Program-made: the position numbers and the translations under genes
NCBI GenBank assembly: GCA_001443365.1
Contig: LDXL01000009.1
Coordinates: 1 to 39,840, forward strand
Length of the DNA: 39,840 bases
Direction: 5' to 3'
From: Thaumarchaeota archaeon CSP1-1
GTDB taxonomy: Archaea; Thermoproteota; Nitrososphaeria; Nitrososphaerales; Nitrosopumilaceae
The notes under the pieces: generated by a model
Told to the model about the DNA's origin: nothing
What the model saw: the letters and a program-made list of their open reading frames with translations, nothing else
The model's database searches: none
In this document: positions 1 through 7,573 of the stretch, piece by piece
Numbering within the stretch: the stretch's first letter is position 1
How the letters are laid out: every line of letters starts with the position of its first letter

Positions 1-56
1 ACAGGGCAGAGCACAGTCCGATGGTTACGGTAGGGATGGAGTAGCATGCCATTCGG
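1..56. ncRNA. possible end of a structured RNA (cut by window edge)
   Basis: The first 56 bases are clearly richer in G and C than the following intergenic DNA and carry no open frame of note. CCGATGG (18-24) can pair with CCATTCGG (49-56) with one bulged base, enclosing a 24-base loop, and a T-rich stretch follows. This would fit the 3' end of a non-coding RNA whose body lies left of the window. I cannot match it to tRNA, rRNA, SRP RNA or RNase P RNA. Strand and identity are unknown. Confidence 0.25.
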
Positions 57-113
57 TGTTTATTTGAAAAAAACAAACTTCTTCTTATAGACAAAAATTG
101 GCTTTGATATAAT

Positions 114-365
114 ATGGCATTACGGGTAATTTCAACCAAATTATCAGAAGAGGAATATGGAAAAATCACACAAATTTGTAATAATGCTGGATGCACACTG
201 TCAGCATTTCTAAAGGAATGTGTGATGGATTTGGTTGATAAAGAAGGAAATAAAATTGAAAGACCAATTGAAGAGACAATAAATGCTCTAGAGTTCACAT
301 TAAGTAATGATCTTCCAGTGCAGGAACAGAAATTAGCTGCAAGAATACGTTATCAGTATTTTTAA
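114..365 (+). CDS. small ribbon-helix-helix-like protein (copy 1)
   Basis: An 83-residue protein that opens with a short beta-strand-like stretch (RVISTKLSEEEYGKI) followed by two predicted helices (residues about 10-22 and 28-40). This is the pattern of ribbon-helix-helix DNA-binding domains, which dimerise through the strand. The neighbour at 443 begins with almost the same motif (VVSTKLTEEEYGKL), so the two are tandem duplicates. The C-terminal half is not conserved between them. The role is probably transcriptional repression or an antitoxin-like function, but no toxin gene is next to it. The ATG at 114 is well placed before the conserved strand. The fold is inferred from pattern only. 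Confidence 0.7.
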   Translation: MALRVISTKLSEEEYGKITQICNNAGCTLSAFLKECVMDLVDKEGNKIERPIEETINALEFTLSNDLPVQEQKLAARIRYQYF

Positions 366-442
366 CAAGCAGCTAGAACAAAAGGTTGTTTGAGAACAAA
401 ATCAACACTGATACTTATATGGTATATTCTACAACAAATAAA

Positions 443-694
443 ATGATGGGATCAAAGGTAGTTTCAACAAAATTAACTGAAGAAGAGTATGGAAAACTGG
501 TTGGCTTGTGTAGTGCCAGTGGATATACAGTATCAAAACTACTAAAGCGTGCCATACTAGCAAGAATGAATGAAGAAGCATATAGAGAGTATATTCCAAC
601 TCCAAAACATGTAACCAAAGCAGAACCTCAAGTCATCCATGAGTATCAAATAAAAAAGACAGCAGGTTCAGAAGACAAGTTTCTATATTATTAG
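443..694 (+). CDS. small ribbon-helix-helix-like protein (copy 2)
   Basis: This is a tandem paralogue of the gene at 114. The conserved strand-helix-helix unit is VVSTKLTEEEYGKL followed by a Cys-containing turn and a second helix (TVSKLLKRAILARM). The C-terminal tail is unrelated to copy 1 and ends KFLYY, where copy 1 ends YQYF. The frame is open from a TTG at 386 and has ATG codons at 419, 443 and 446. I choose 443/446 because this places the strand at the same distance from the start as in copy 1. It is probably a DNA-binding dimer. It lies 77 bases downstream of copy 1 and could be co-transcribed with it. Confidence 0.7.
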   Translation: MMGSKVVSTKLTEEEYGKLVGLCSASGYTVSKLLKRAILARMNEEAYREYIPTPKHVTKAEPQVIHEYQIKKTAGSEDKFLYY

Positions 695-766
695 AAAAAT
701 ACATCAAAGTTTTGCTCAAATAATATCTTATACTAATATTACCATTAATTCTAATCAAATCAGTAC

Positions 767-1858
767 ATGATTAAGAGCTCTGAAATTAAAAAAATTGTAA
801 ACGGGTATGCTGGTCTACAAATAGGAGTTTTGGGAAGTCATTCTGCATTAGAGGTGATGGATGGTGCAAAAGATGAAGACCTTAAAACAATTGTAATTTG
901 TCAAAAAGGTAGAGACACACCATATAGAAGGTTTAGCAGAATTGCTGATGAAATAGTTGTATTAAACAAGTTCAAAGAGATGGCATCACCAAAATTTCAG
1001 AAAAAATTACGCGAAGAAAATACAATAATCGTACCACATAGAGCATTAACTGCATATCTAGGATACAAAACAATTGAGAATAACTTCAAAGTACCAATAT
1101 TTGGGAATAGGGCTTTGTTTCAAGCAGAAGAGCGTGCAAACAAGAAAAATCAATATTATCTGTTAGAAAAGGCTAGAATCAAACATCCTAGACTCTTTAA
1201 GAATCCTAAAAATATTAACACACCATCCATAGTTAAAGTTCAAGAAAAAAGTAGAAAGCTAGAAAGGGCTTTTTTTACTGTAACCTCGTACTCTGATTAT
1301 AAGAAAAAATCTGATGAAAAAATAAAGCAAGGAATAATTTCAAAAAAAGATCTTCAAAATTCCAGCATTGAAGAACTTGTTATTGGAACATATATGAATT
1401 TTAACTATTTTCATACACCAATTTCAGAAAATGTTGATTTTATTGGAATAGAACGAAGACTTCAAACCAACTTACATGATTTTAATGCACTACCTGCAAA
1501 ACAGCAATTAGAAATGGATATTGATCTACAAAACATCGAAGTAGGACATACACCTGCAAGTATTCGTGAATCTCTGCTTGAAAAAGTAATCACCATGGGG
1601 GATAAATTCGTAAAAGCTGTGAAAAAGGAATATCCGCCAGGAATTATTGGTCCATTTTCTTTACAAAGTGTAATTACAAAGGATTTAGAATTAATTGTAT
1701 ATGATGTTTCTTTAAGAGTTCCTGGAAACCCAATTGTTGCAACAACAAGTCCATACACAAAATATCAATATGGAACAACATTTGGAGTTGGCAGAAGAAT
1801 TGCAATGGAAATTAAGAAGGCACAAGAACAAGGAAGATTAGAAGAAATAGTAACTTAG
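767..1858 (+). CDS. purP: FAICAR synthetase PurP (formate-dependent AICAR ligase)
   Basis: This 363-residue protein matches PurP, the archaeal ATP-grasp enzyme that makes FAICAR from AICAR, formate and ATP in purine biosynthesis. Archaea use it in place of the transformylase half of bacterial PurH. Recognisable stretches are an N-terminal GVLGSHSALEVMDGAKDE segment for AICAR binding, a central YMNFNYFHTPIS, and a C-terminal PGIIGPFSLQS followed by SLRVPGNPIVATTSPYT. The length is typical of the family and the protein appears intact. An AT-rich box around 728-737 lies roughly 30 bases upstream of the ATG. The 3' end overlaps the convergent gene by 4 bases. Members of this family include paralogues of uncertain activity, so the exact reaction is inferred from similarity. 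Confidence 0.92.
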   Translation: MIKSSEIKKIVNGYAGLQIGVLGSHSALEVMDGAKDEDLKTIVICQKGRDTPYRRFSRIADEIVVLNKFKEMASPKFQKKLREENTIIVPHRALTAYLGYKTIENNFKVPIFGNRALFQAEERANKKNQYYLLEKARIKHPRLFKNPKNINTPSIVKVQEKSRKLERAFFTVTSYSDYKKKSDEKIKQGIISKKDLQNSSIEELVIGTYMNFNYFHTPISENVDFIGIERRLQTNLHDFNALPAKQQLEMDIDLQNIEVGHTPASIRESLLEKVITMGDKFVKAVKKEYPPGIIGPFSLQSVITKDLELIVYDVSLRVPGNPIVATTSPYTKYQYGTTFGVGRRIAMEIKKAQEQGRLEEIVT

Positions 1859-2280
1859 GCTTCCATCTTTTCTTTAAGAAGATTTTTTCTAACTAAAATT
1901 GGAATTTTATAAAATGTAGCTAATGCCAAGCCATCAGAAGCACGGTAATTTCTTAAAACTAAATCTTTTTTTCCTGTGAAATACAAATTTGCTCTCAAAA
2001 CCTCGCCGCTTTCATAAATTTTGACTTTTACAAGCATTAGTTCGTTTTCTTCACAAATTTCTTCAACCATCTTGTAAATCGTTGGAACAGAGTTGTTATT
2101 TTCTTCAGAAAAACTGGAAATGTGTTTTGCTACTTCACCAGAAAAAGCCCTCATGTGAAATTCCTTTCCATTATCTGCAGTTAAGACAAGCATTCCCTCA
2201 ACGGCGTATGGGTCGACAAAACCAACGTATGTAATTTTTACAACATCATAATCAGGTTCTTGGCCTTGATCAATCTTCAC
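1855..2280 (-). CDS. bifunctional nuclease (BFN/DUF151) domain protein
   Basis: A 141-residue protein with the BFN (DUF151) signature: a compact alpha/beta domain beginning VKITYVGFVDP, a central IYKMVEEICEE helix, and the C-terminal conserved block NYRASDGLALATFYKIPILV, where family members have R-(P/A)-SDAIALA. The family is named after a plant protein with DNase/RNase activity; in prokaryotes its role is mostly unproven. The whole protein is essentially one domain. It starts at a GTG (2278-2280) and ends inside the last codon of purP on the opposite strand. Confidence 0.85.
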   Translation of the reverse strand: MKIDQGQEPDYDVVKITYVGFVDPYAVEGMLVLTADNGKEFHMRAFSGEVAKHISSFSEENNNSVPTIYKMVEEICEENELMLVKVKIYESGEVLRANLYFTGKKDLVLRNYRASDGLALATFYKIPILVRKNLLKEKMEA

Positions 2281-2356
2281 TACGTACTCACTAGATAGCT
2301 AATTTGTTAATGCATATAAAGATACAATTTAATTCAACGGTTTAATTTTTTTAATT

Positions 2357-3187
2357 ATGGAAAAACAGACTGAAGTTAGAACCCAAAAAGGCAAATCTTT
2401 AATAATTTTAGGTTTTGTAGTCATCGCAATTCTCTTTTTAATTTATGCAAGAACCGCAAGTCTTGGATTAACTCCTGAGGCGGTTTTAGCAATAGAACGG
2501 CTCGCAGGTATTTTTTACGTTATTATCATTATGGCTTTTGGAGTAATTACATTTGGACTGTTCAGATACCATAAACAAAAAGCACTCGAAAATAATGGAG
2601 GAGTACTTTCAATAATAGCTGCAACAACGTTTAACAAAAAATCACGGAGAATATTTCTTCTGACTTTCATTGGATATGGAATCTTTTTTTCTCTAACTTC
2701 AGGCATGTTAGTATACCAACCAGAAGTTGTTTTCTCTTATCATTATGGTGCAATAATTCCCTCAGCACACCTTACTGCTTGTTGTGGGGATCCAGGGTAT
2801 ATGCCTAAAATTACAGTGTATCTTACAGAACACATAGGATTACAAATTGTTCCAATCAATCTAGTTCTTCAGATAATTGTTTCATATCTTGTTGGACTTA
2901 ATACAACATTAGCTGTAAGTGCTTTTACTTTTTTTAAAAAAGAAGGAGGGCTAAGCAGTGTTGGTGCGACAACAGGATTATTTATTGCATGTCCAACATG
3001 TGTGGGAGCATTTAGCTCTATTTTTGTTGGAAGTGCAGGGGCAATCGCATTCACATTAGCAATTACCCAGCTACAAACTATGTTTATTCTAATCACAATT
3101 CCTATTTTACTTATTACGCCCTTTATTATGGCAAAAAAATTAAGAGTACGAGGAGGAAATTGTGCAACAGAAACTAAGCATGAGTAA
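2357..3187 (+). CDS. polytopic membrane protein with two cysteine pairs
   Basis: A 276-residue hydrophobic protein with predicted membrane segments near residues 14-31, 49-70, 98-120, 165-187, 203-222 and 228-258. It has a CC pair at 142-143 in an external-looking loop (TACCGDPGYMP) and a CPTC pair at 212-215 at the start of a membrane helix. The cysteines and a nearby HLT/HIG histidine pattern could bind a metal such as copper or form a redox pair, but this is inference. I do not recognise a named family. The stop overlaps the 3' end of the convergent small gene by 14 bases. The basic tail ends in a single further cysteine. Confidence 0.75.
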   Translation: MEKQTEVRTQKGKSLIILGFVVIAILFLIYARTASLGLTPEAVLAIERLAGIFYVIIIMAFGVITFGLFRYHKQKALENNGGVLSIIAATTFNKKSRRIFLLTFIGYGIFFSLTSGMLVYQPEVVFSYHYGAIIPSAHLTACCGDPGYMPKITVYLTEHIGLQIVPINLVLQIIVSYLVGLNTTLAVSAFTFFKKEGGLSSVGATTGLFIACPTCVGAFSSIFVGSAGAIAFTLAITQLQTMFILITIPILLITPFIMAKKLRVRGGNCATETKHE

Positions 3188-3431
3188 ATTTCTTGATTTC
3201 AGGAATTTTCGAATTTCCTATATCAAATCCATCTAGTCTTAGATACTTTAATGATAGTTTGTAAACGAGCTCATCATGATCAACTTTTTCTAAAAGTTCC
3301 TTCCATGAAACCTTACCATTTTCTAAAATCTGTTTTTGGATTTGTATGTTAATTGATTTTGCTATTTCTTTACATTGATCAAAAGTCTTTCCATTTCTAT
3401 ATGCTCTAATTCTTCTATCACAACTTTCCAT
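3174..3431 (-). CDS. small helical protein next to a PIN-like gene
   Basis: An 85-residue, charged, predicted all-helical protein beginning MESCDRRIRAYRNGKTFDQCKEIAKS. It lies 32 bases downstream of the DUF5615-type PIN-like gene on the same strand, so the two are probably co-transcribed. Size and placement would suit an antitoxin or adaptor partner, although antitoxins more often precede toxins. No DNA-binding motif is obvious. The 3' end overlaps the membrane-protein gene at 2357 by 14 bases. The family is not recognised. Confidence 0.65.
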   Translation of the reverse strand: MESCDRRIRAYRNGKTFDQCKEIAKSINIQIQKQILENGKVSWKELLEKVDHDELVYKLSLKYLRLDGFDIGNSKIPEIKKFTHA

Positions 3432-3463
3432 AACACACCATTATTTTCATAAGATAAAAAGAA

Positions 3464-3763
3464 TTAATTATTCTTTAACTTCGCTAACTCTGGCAAGATA
3501 ATTTTTTCAAAAACCAAGTCATCACTAATCCAAATACAAGCAATACCATTTGCTTTACATGCCTTTCCAGGTTCTTTATCCTTAGTAATGAAAACCATAT
3601 CATTTTCTTTGGCATATTGAATAACATTATAGTCATGCCCCATTTTTTCATTTTTATTTCTCAGTTTTTTTACGCTTTCAGCATAATAACCGGCATTTTG
3701 TAATTTGATATCTAACCCATCACTAGTCTCATCGACAAGAATTTTTAGTGGTTTTGATGACAT
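3464..3763 (-). CDS. DUF5615-type PIN-like domain protein
   Basis: The roughly 99-residue protein has the layout of the short PIN-like DUF5615/Mut7-C group: an N-terminal KILVDETSDGLDIKLQNAGY (acidic residue in a strand followed by a helix), a central GHDYNVIQYAKENDMVFITKD (conserved D and TKDK), then a beta-rich tail. These proteins are predicted ribonucleases and often toxins paired with small antitoxins. The frame also opens at a TTG two codons upstream (3769), but the ATG at 3763 fits better. No Shine-Dalgarno is seen. The gene immediately downstream (3174-3431) may be its partner. Nuclease activity is inferred. Confidence 0.75.
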   Translation of the reverse strand: MSSKPLKILVDETSDGLDIKLQNAGYYAESVKKLRNKNEKMGHDYNVIQYAKENDMVFITKDKEPGKACKANGIACIWISDDLVFEKIILPELAKLKNN

Positions 3764-3819
3764 CGACAAATTTGTGGCATTATGCTAATTATATTAGTTT
3801 AGAAGATTTAAAATTAATT

Positions 3820-3915
3820 TTAGTGAGAGAACCCAATAATCAAGGGTAAGAGAAATCCTAATGCTGCTAATCCAGCTAATATTAGAAGTATTGCATGCAA
3901 ATGAGTTTTCTCCAT
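3820..3915 (-). CDS. 31-residue single-span membrane peptide
   Basis: A short open frame encodes MEKTHLHAILLILAGLAALG, then a further hydrophobic run ending IIGFSH. It has one strong membrane helix (about residues 8-29), a His-containing charged N-terminus and a clean ATG and TAA. Codon use and the perfect hydrophobic pattern argue against chance. It could be a small subunit or regulator of a membrane complex, as small hydrophobic peptides often are, but nothing shows which one. An inverted repeat at 3952-3966 lies 37-51 bases upstream of its start. Confidence 0.6.
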   Translation of the reverse strand: MEKTHLHAILLILAGLAALGFLLPLIIGFSH

Positions 3916-3951
3916 TTTAAAAATTGTTTAGAACATATTGATACCCATGTA

Positions 3952-3966
3952 TGTTCAGTATGGACA
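3952..3966. promoter_or_regulatory. inverted repeat TGTTCA-GTA-TGGACA
   Basis: A 6-3-6 inverted repeat with one mismatch between arms lies in the gap between the 31-residue membrane peptide (starts at 3915 on the minus strand) and the gene ending at 4002. The same pattern occurs at 24659-24673 and 35284-35298. The preceding CATGTA is also shared with the 24.6 kb copy. It is probably an operator or activator site for the small peptide gene. This is inferred from recurrence, not from a known motif. Confidence 0.45.
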
Positions 3967-4001
3967 GATATCTAGTTTACATTAAAATTTTTTATAATAG
4001 A

Positions 4002-4382
4002 TCATAAATGAGTAGTGAGTTTTTTAATTCGCATTACTAATTGTAATTTTTTGTTAATGCTTAATTCAGGCTCCACAGTAAAGTAAATGGTTTTGCGTTT
4101 TGAATAAATCACCAGCTGAGTAACTTTTTCTCGCTCCACGTGCACATAACTAACTTTACCTAGATGTCTATCAAACTCATGCCGCATTTTCCTTCTTTTG
4201 GCAACTTGTTGGCAAAAGTGTAATTCTTCTTTTTGGGTTTTTAATGAGGTCTTACCACGTTTCATAATTGACTCCACGATATTTCCTCTTAGATCAATGA
4301 TGGCTACAAACCTCATCTTAGGATTAAGATCAATAATATCTTCAACAAGTTCTAATAGTTTTGATTTTTTTGGTTTATTCAA
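4002..4382 (-). CDS. conserved small archaeal protein, unknown function
   Basis: A 126-residue protein with an N-terminal helix, then RFVAIIDLRGNIVESIMKRG (a strand-turn-strand resembling the sensor part of roadblock/profilin-like folds), a basic middle helix with CQQVAKRRKMRHEFDRHLG, and a C-terminal beta region VSYVHVEREKVTQLVIYSK ending in basic residues. The alternation suggests a small alpha/beta ligand-sensing or dimerising domain. I do not assign a family. The start appears to be a TTG at 4380-4382; no in-frame ATG occurs upstream before a stop. Confidence 0.65.
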   Translation of the reverse strand: MNKPKKSKLLELVEDIIDLNPKMRFVAIIDLRGNIVESIMKRGKTSLKTQKEELHFCQQVAKRRKMRHEFDRHLGKVSYVHVEREKVTQLVIYSKRKTIYFTVEPELSINKKLQLVMRIKKLTTHL

Positions 4383-4449
4383 ATCGATATGAAAAAATTT
4401 TGATTCATTAAATATATCTTTGTTAAAAATTCTAAAACAATATCAAATT

Positions 4450-6240
4450 TTATGAGCTAAAAGTATTACTAGGTTTTATTTTCCTTTTTGTTTTTCTAGG
4501 TTTTGTTGGTTTAGTTAATGTTTTTGATTTGATTTTTAATGATTTTAAGGATTTTTTTGATATTTTATTTTTCAAATCTTTTAACTTTTCATTTTTACGC
4601 TTGACTTTTTCTTCCATTTTTTTCCGTTTTTCTTTTAGTTTCTCATATTTTACATGGTCTCTTTTTAGTTTTTCAACAAGTTTACTTTGTTTTAACAAAT
4701 TGATGTTTTCTTGTTTGGTAAGGGAGGTTAGCTTGTCTTGCTCTTGTGTTAATTGTTCTGTGACCTTGATTCTTTTTTCGCCAATGTATTTTAGAGCGCG
4801 TTCTTTACGAATAATTGATTTCTTAATGTTTTCTTGTTCTGTTAGCTTTTCTTTTCTTTGTTGTTCCTGAATTGCTACTTTTTGTTGTTCTAGTTTTATC
4901 TCTTGAAGATTCTCAACTTCTTTTTTGTTTTGTGTGGTTAATCTTTCCTCTTCTTGTTTTAATCGTTCAGCTAAATTTAATCGCTTTTCTGAGATCTTCT
5001 TAAGAGTTCTTTCATTTTTGATTACTTCTTGTTTAATTTTTTCCTGTTCTGCTAGCTTTATTTTTTCCTGTCTAACAGTTTCTGCCATCTTTTTTTGCTC
5101 GAGTTTTATTTCACTAAGATTCTCTTGATCCTGTTTGATTTTTTGTACTAGTATAATCTGCTTTTCAAGACGTGATTTTTCCTCTTTTATTTTTTCAGCA
5201 ATCAAATTCTTTTCTAATTGTGCTTGTTTTTCGATCTCCTCACGCTCAACTTTTGCTTTTTCTAGATTTTGTTTTTCTTTTTTCAGTTCTAAAGAGATTA
5301 ATGCCTGTTTTTCTTGTATTTGTTTAACAATTTTGTCTCTTTCGATTCTTGCATAATCTAATTCAATTTTTTGATTGGTTATTTGCTCTGCTAATTTAGT
5401 TTGTAACTCTACTTTTTGACGCTCAATTTTTATTTGCTCTTCTAATCGGTTTTTTTCTATCTCAACTTGTTTTTCATATTCTTTTCTATTTAGTACAAGC
5501 TGGGTTAGTTTAGATTTTTGTATTTCTATTTGCTGAGAAATTCTTTTTTGTTCTTCTAATTTATCGTTTTCAATTTTAATCTTCTCTGAAATCTCAGCAA
5601 GCTCGTTTCTCTTTTGTTCTAGTACAATTTTTTGGGTTTGTTCTTTTTCAGGTATGACCCAGCCTTTGGGCATAATACCGTTACTTTGTTTGACTAACTG
5701 TACTTCTTGTTTTGTAGATTCAGTTTGCATTGAAATTTCAAGTTTGGATTTGCTTTTATCCAAAAGAGTTTCTAGATGATTGATTTTTCTGTTAGCTTCA
5801 ACTAGATCGGATTTTAATTCTATAATTGATTCTCTTTTTATTATAGGCGTATCTTGAATAATACTTGTTATTGTTGATGGAGAAATCGTAGAGTTTAATT
5901 TTTCGTTAAGATATTTTTTATCAGATTTGTAAAGTGGTTTTCCCTTTTGTAATGTTTCATTGATAAATTGTAGTCTGCCAGAGTCACCAATTCCAAGTTT
6001 AATTAGTTCCCGTATGGATGAAATTAGTTCAAATTCGGGTTTAGGTTCCTCTTGATGTTTTTCTACTAAAACAAATGTAGTGTTTAATTTTTTTTCGAGA
6101 TATTTTTGATCAGATTTGTAAAGTGGATTTCCTCTTCTGAGGGTCATCAAAATAAATCGTAATCTGCCTAGATCACCTTCTCCAGAATCCATCAATTCTT
6201 GAATTTTCCCTAAGATTTCATCTAGTGTAATGTTAGTCAT
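4450..6240 (-). CDS. long coiled-coil protein with duplicated N-terminal module
   Basis: About 597 residues. Residues 1-50 and 72-120 are two copies of one module with the pattern L..G.GD.GRL..I...L..G.PLYKSD.KYL..KLN (for example GDLGRLRFIL and GDSGRLQFIN). From about residue 140 the protein is an almost unbroken coiled coil rich in K, E, Q and I/L. Within it a unit of about 70 residues is repeated, recognisable by EIKLEQ...EKL.EQE.IK...I..ER.LK.I.EKR. The C-terminus is strongly basic (KTLTKPTKPRKTKRK). There is no signal peptide or membrane segment. A structural, filament- or nucleoid-associated role is plausible. The ATG at 6240 is preferred over a TTG at 6249. Confidence 0.75.
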   Translation of the reverse strand: MTNITLDEILGKIQELMDSGEGDLGRLRFILMTLRRGNPLYKSDQKYLEKKLNTTFVLVEKHQEEPKPEFELISSIRELIKLGIGDSGRLQFINETLQKGKPLYKSDKKYLNEKLNSTISPSTITSIIQDTPIIKRESIIELKSDLVEANRKINHLETLLDKSKSKLEISMQTESTKQEVQLVKQSNGIMPKGWVIPEKEQTQKIVLEQKRNELAEISEKIKIENDKLEEQKRISQQIEIQKSKLTQLVLNRKEYEKQVEIEKNRLEEQIKIERQKVELQTKLAEQITNQKIELDYARIERDKIVKQIQEKQALISLELKKEKQNLEKAKVEREEIEKQAQLEKNLIAEKIKEEKSRLEKQIILVQKIKQDQENLSEIKLEQKKMAETVRQEKIKLAEQEKIKQEVIKNERTLKKISEKRLNLAERLKQEEERLTTQNKKEVENLQEIKLEQQKVAIQEQQRKEKLTEQENIKKSIIRKERALKYIGEKRIKVTEQLTQEQDKLTSLTKQENINLLKQSKLVEKLKRDHVKYEKLKEKRKKMEEKVKRKNEKLKDLKNKISKKSLKSLKIKSKTLTKPTKPRKTKRKIKPSNTFSS

Positions 6241-6416
6241 TTTTAACAATCCCCCATTTTATCGATAATGTTCATACGGATATAGATAAACATGCTCGAT
6301 GACTAGGAAATATCAGGTCGAAGGGATTAGAAGTTGATTTTAATATTACGGGATTTCGTATGTTCAAATCATACACACATAGCTAGTATTATTCTGATTT
6401 CATACCTAGAAAATAA

Positions 6417-7118
6417 TTGACTCGAAAATTCATTAATCGTGAAGATAAAAAAGGATTAGATGCAAAAAAAGATGTAACTGCAGAAGATGAATGGGCGCAT
6501 CTTGCTGGAGGAGAAGATGGGAGTATAGAAACAAAGATTGAAGAAAAGATTGAAGCAGCAGATGCTGCTGATGTAAGTGATAGAAGTATTACTTTTGGAA
6601 ATCAACAGCAAGTAGGTCAAAAAACTAAATTTGATATTGTAAGGGAGGAAGCTAGAAATGCAATGGATGCGGCTGGAAATACAGGTCAGTACATTCGATT
6701 TGTCAATAAACATATTGACAACCAAAAACGAGAGATAGATAAGATTAAGAAAATTAAGGAAAGATTTGACCATGAAATTGATTTACTACAATCAAATCGT
6801 TATAAGATAGATACATTAAACAATAAATTATTACCTAAGCCTGATGTGAAAACTATTACTGAATCTCTACATCAACTTTTGTTAGAAAAAGGTATTACTA
6901 AAGCTAAATTAGATAATTTAAAAAATGAGATAGGGGCAGTGGAAGAAGAACTTCAACAGCAAGAAAACCAAATTGAAGAAGTAAGTGAAGAAATTAAGAA
7001 TAAAAAATTAGTCCCAGTGAATGAAGATAAAAAAGAAAAAATGAAAGAAGATCTAGAAACCCTTATGAAAAAATATGGTGTTACTAACATATCTGATCTT
7101 GAGAAATTTATGAAATAA
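6417..7118 (+). CDS. coiled-coil protein, unknown function
   Basis: A 233-residue soluble, acidic protein. The first 75 residues are low-complexity and probably disordered (EDEWAHLAGGEDGS, an alanine/aspartate stretch). Residues about 85-205 form coiled coil with a break at LLPKP, and the C-terminal end (LETLMKKYGVTNISDLEKFM) resembles a short helical hairpin. It is divergent from the coiled-coil gene that starts at 6240, so the two may be functionally related. The start is TTG at 6417; an ATG is lacking nearby. No known family is recognised. Confidence 0.65.
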   Translation: MTRKFINREDKKGLDAKKDVTAEDEWAHLAGGEDGSIETKIEEKIEAADAADVSDRSITFGNQQQVGQKTKFDIVREEARNAMDAAGNTGQYIRFVNKHIDNQKREIDKIKKIKERFDHEIDLLQSNRYKIDTLNNKLLPKPDVKTITESLHQLLLEKGITKAKLDNLKNEIGAVEEELQQQENQIEEVSEEIKNKKLVPVNEDKKEKMKEDLETLMKKYGVTNISDLEKFMK

Positions 7119-7127
7119 TAGGAGAGG

Positions 7128-7319
7128 CTATCTGAATTTACTAGAAAAAGATGTATTCTTTTCACATCGTGGACACTTGAGGCCATTTGTTTTATAGCCA
7201 CATTTTTTACAGTGCACATTCATTGTTACTGCCTCGTATGAAGGAGTTTTTACAACTTTAACAAGTAAGATTACTGCTATAAGAATCCCTACTGCAATAC
7301 CAATCCAAATAAGAACCAA
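7128..7319 (-). CDS. membrane-anchored zinc-ribbon protein
   Basis: A 63-residue protein with one N-terminal membrane helix (about residues 3-23) followed by CKKCGYKTNGLKCPRC, two CxxC knuckles that should bind one zinc in the cytoplasm or outside. The C-terminus is short and basic. It starts at TTG (7317-7319) and ends 10 bases from the convergent coiled-coil gene. Its function is unknown; many small zinc proteins of this kind occur in this window. Confidence 0.65.
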   Translation of the reverse strand: MVLIWIGIAVGILIAVILLVKVVKTPSYEAVTMNVHCKKCGYKTNGLKCPRCEKNTSFSSKFR

Positions 7320-7370
7320 GATAGATAAAATACGGCTTTCTCTCTTTTATAGGCTCACTTGATTACTAAA

Positions 7371-7502
7371 TTATGGAAGTTCTACTGCTTCTGTTAAACA
7401 GTGTTTGTGTACCCATTTTCCAGAATTATCTTTAGCAATCTCCTTTCCAGGATTAATTTCTCCATTACAAGAGATGCATGTTGTTTTGAATTTGGCTTTC
7501 AT
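7371..7502 (-). CDS. 43-residue zinc-finger-like protein
   Basis: The frame from the ATG at 7502 encodes MKAKFKTTCISCNGEINPGK, continuing EIAKDNSGKWVHKHCLTEAV. CxxC followed by WVHKHC (HxxC spacing) is a typical zinc knuckle, similar to PARP-finger-like mini-domains where a tryptophan precedes the histidine. ATG and TAA are both clean. It lies between EF-2 (whose 3' end is at 7574) and the zinc-ribbon gene on the same strand. Confidence 0.6.
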   Translation of the reverse strand: MKAKFKTTCISCNGEINPGKEIAKDNSGKWVHKHCLTEAVELP

Positions 7503-7573
7503 GCATTCATTGTAACACTATATGATAAAATTCCTAGTATTGAAATTGGTTAAACCATAGGTTAGGATGTAGT

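Noticed and set aside
4529-5356. Several plus-strand open frames opposite the coiled-coil gene
   Set aside because: They are low-complexity shadows of the K/E/Q-rich gene on the other strand, rich in F, S and C.
6358-6374. A tRNA-like T arm (GTATG-TTCAAAT-CATAC)
   Set aside because: The stem and loop match a T arm well, but no matching acceptor strand, D arm or anticodon arm lies 50-75 bases upstream.
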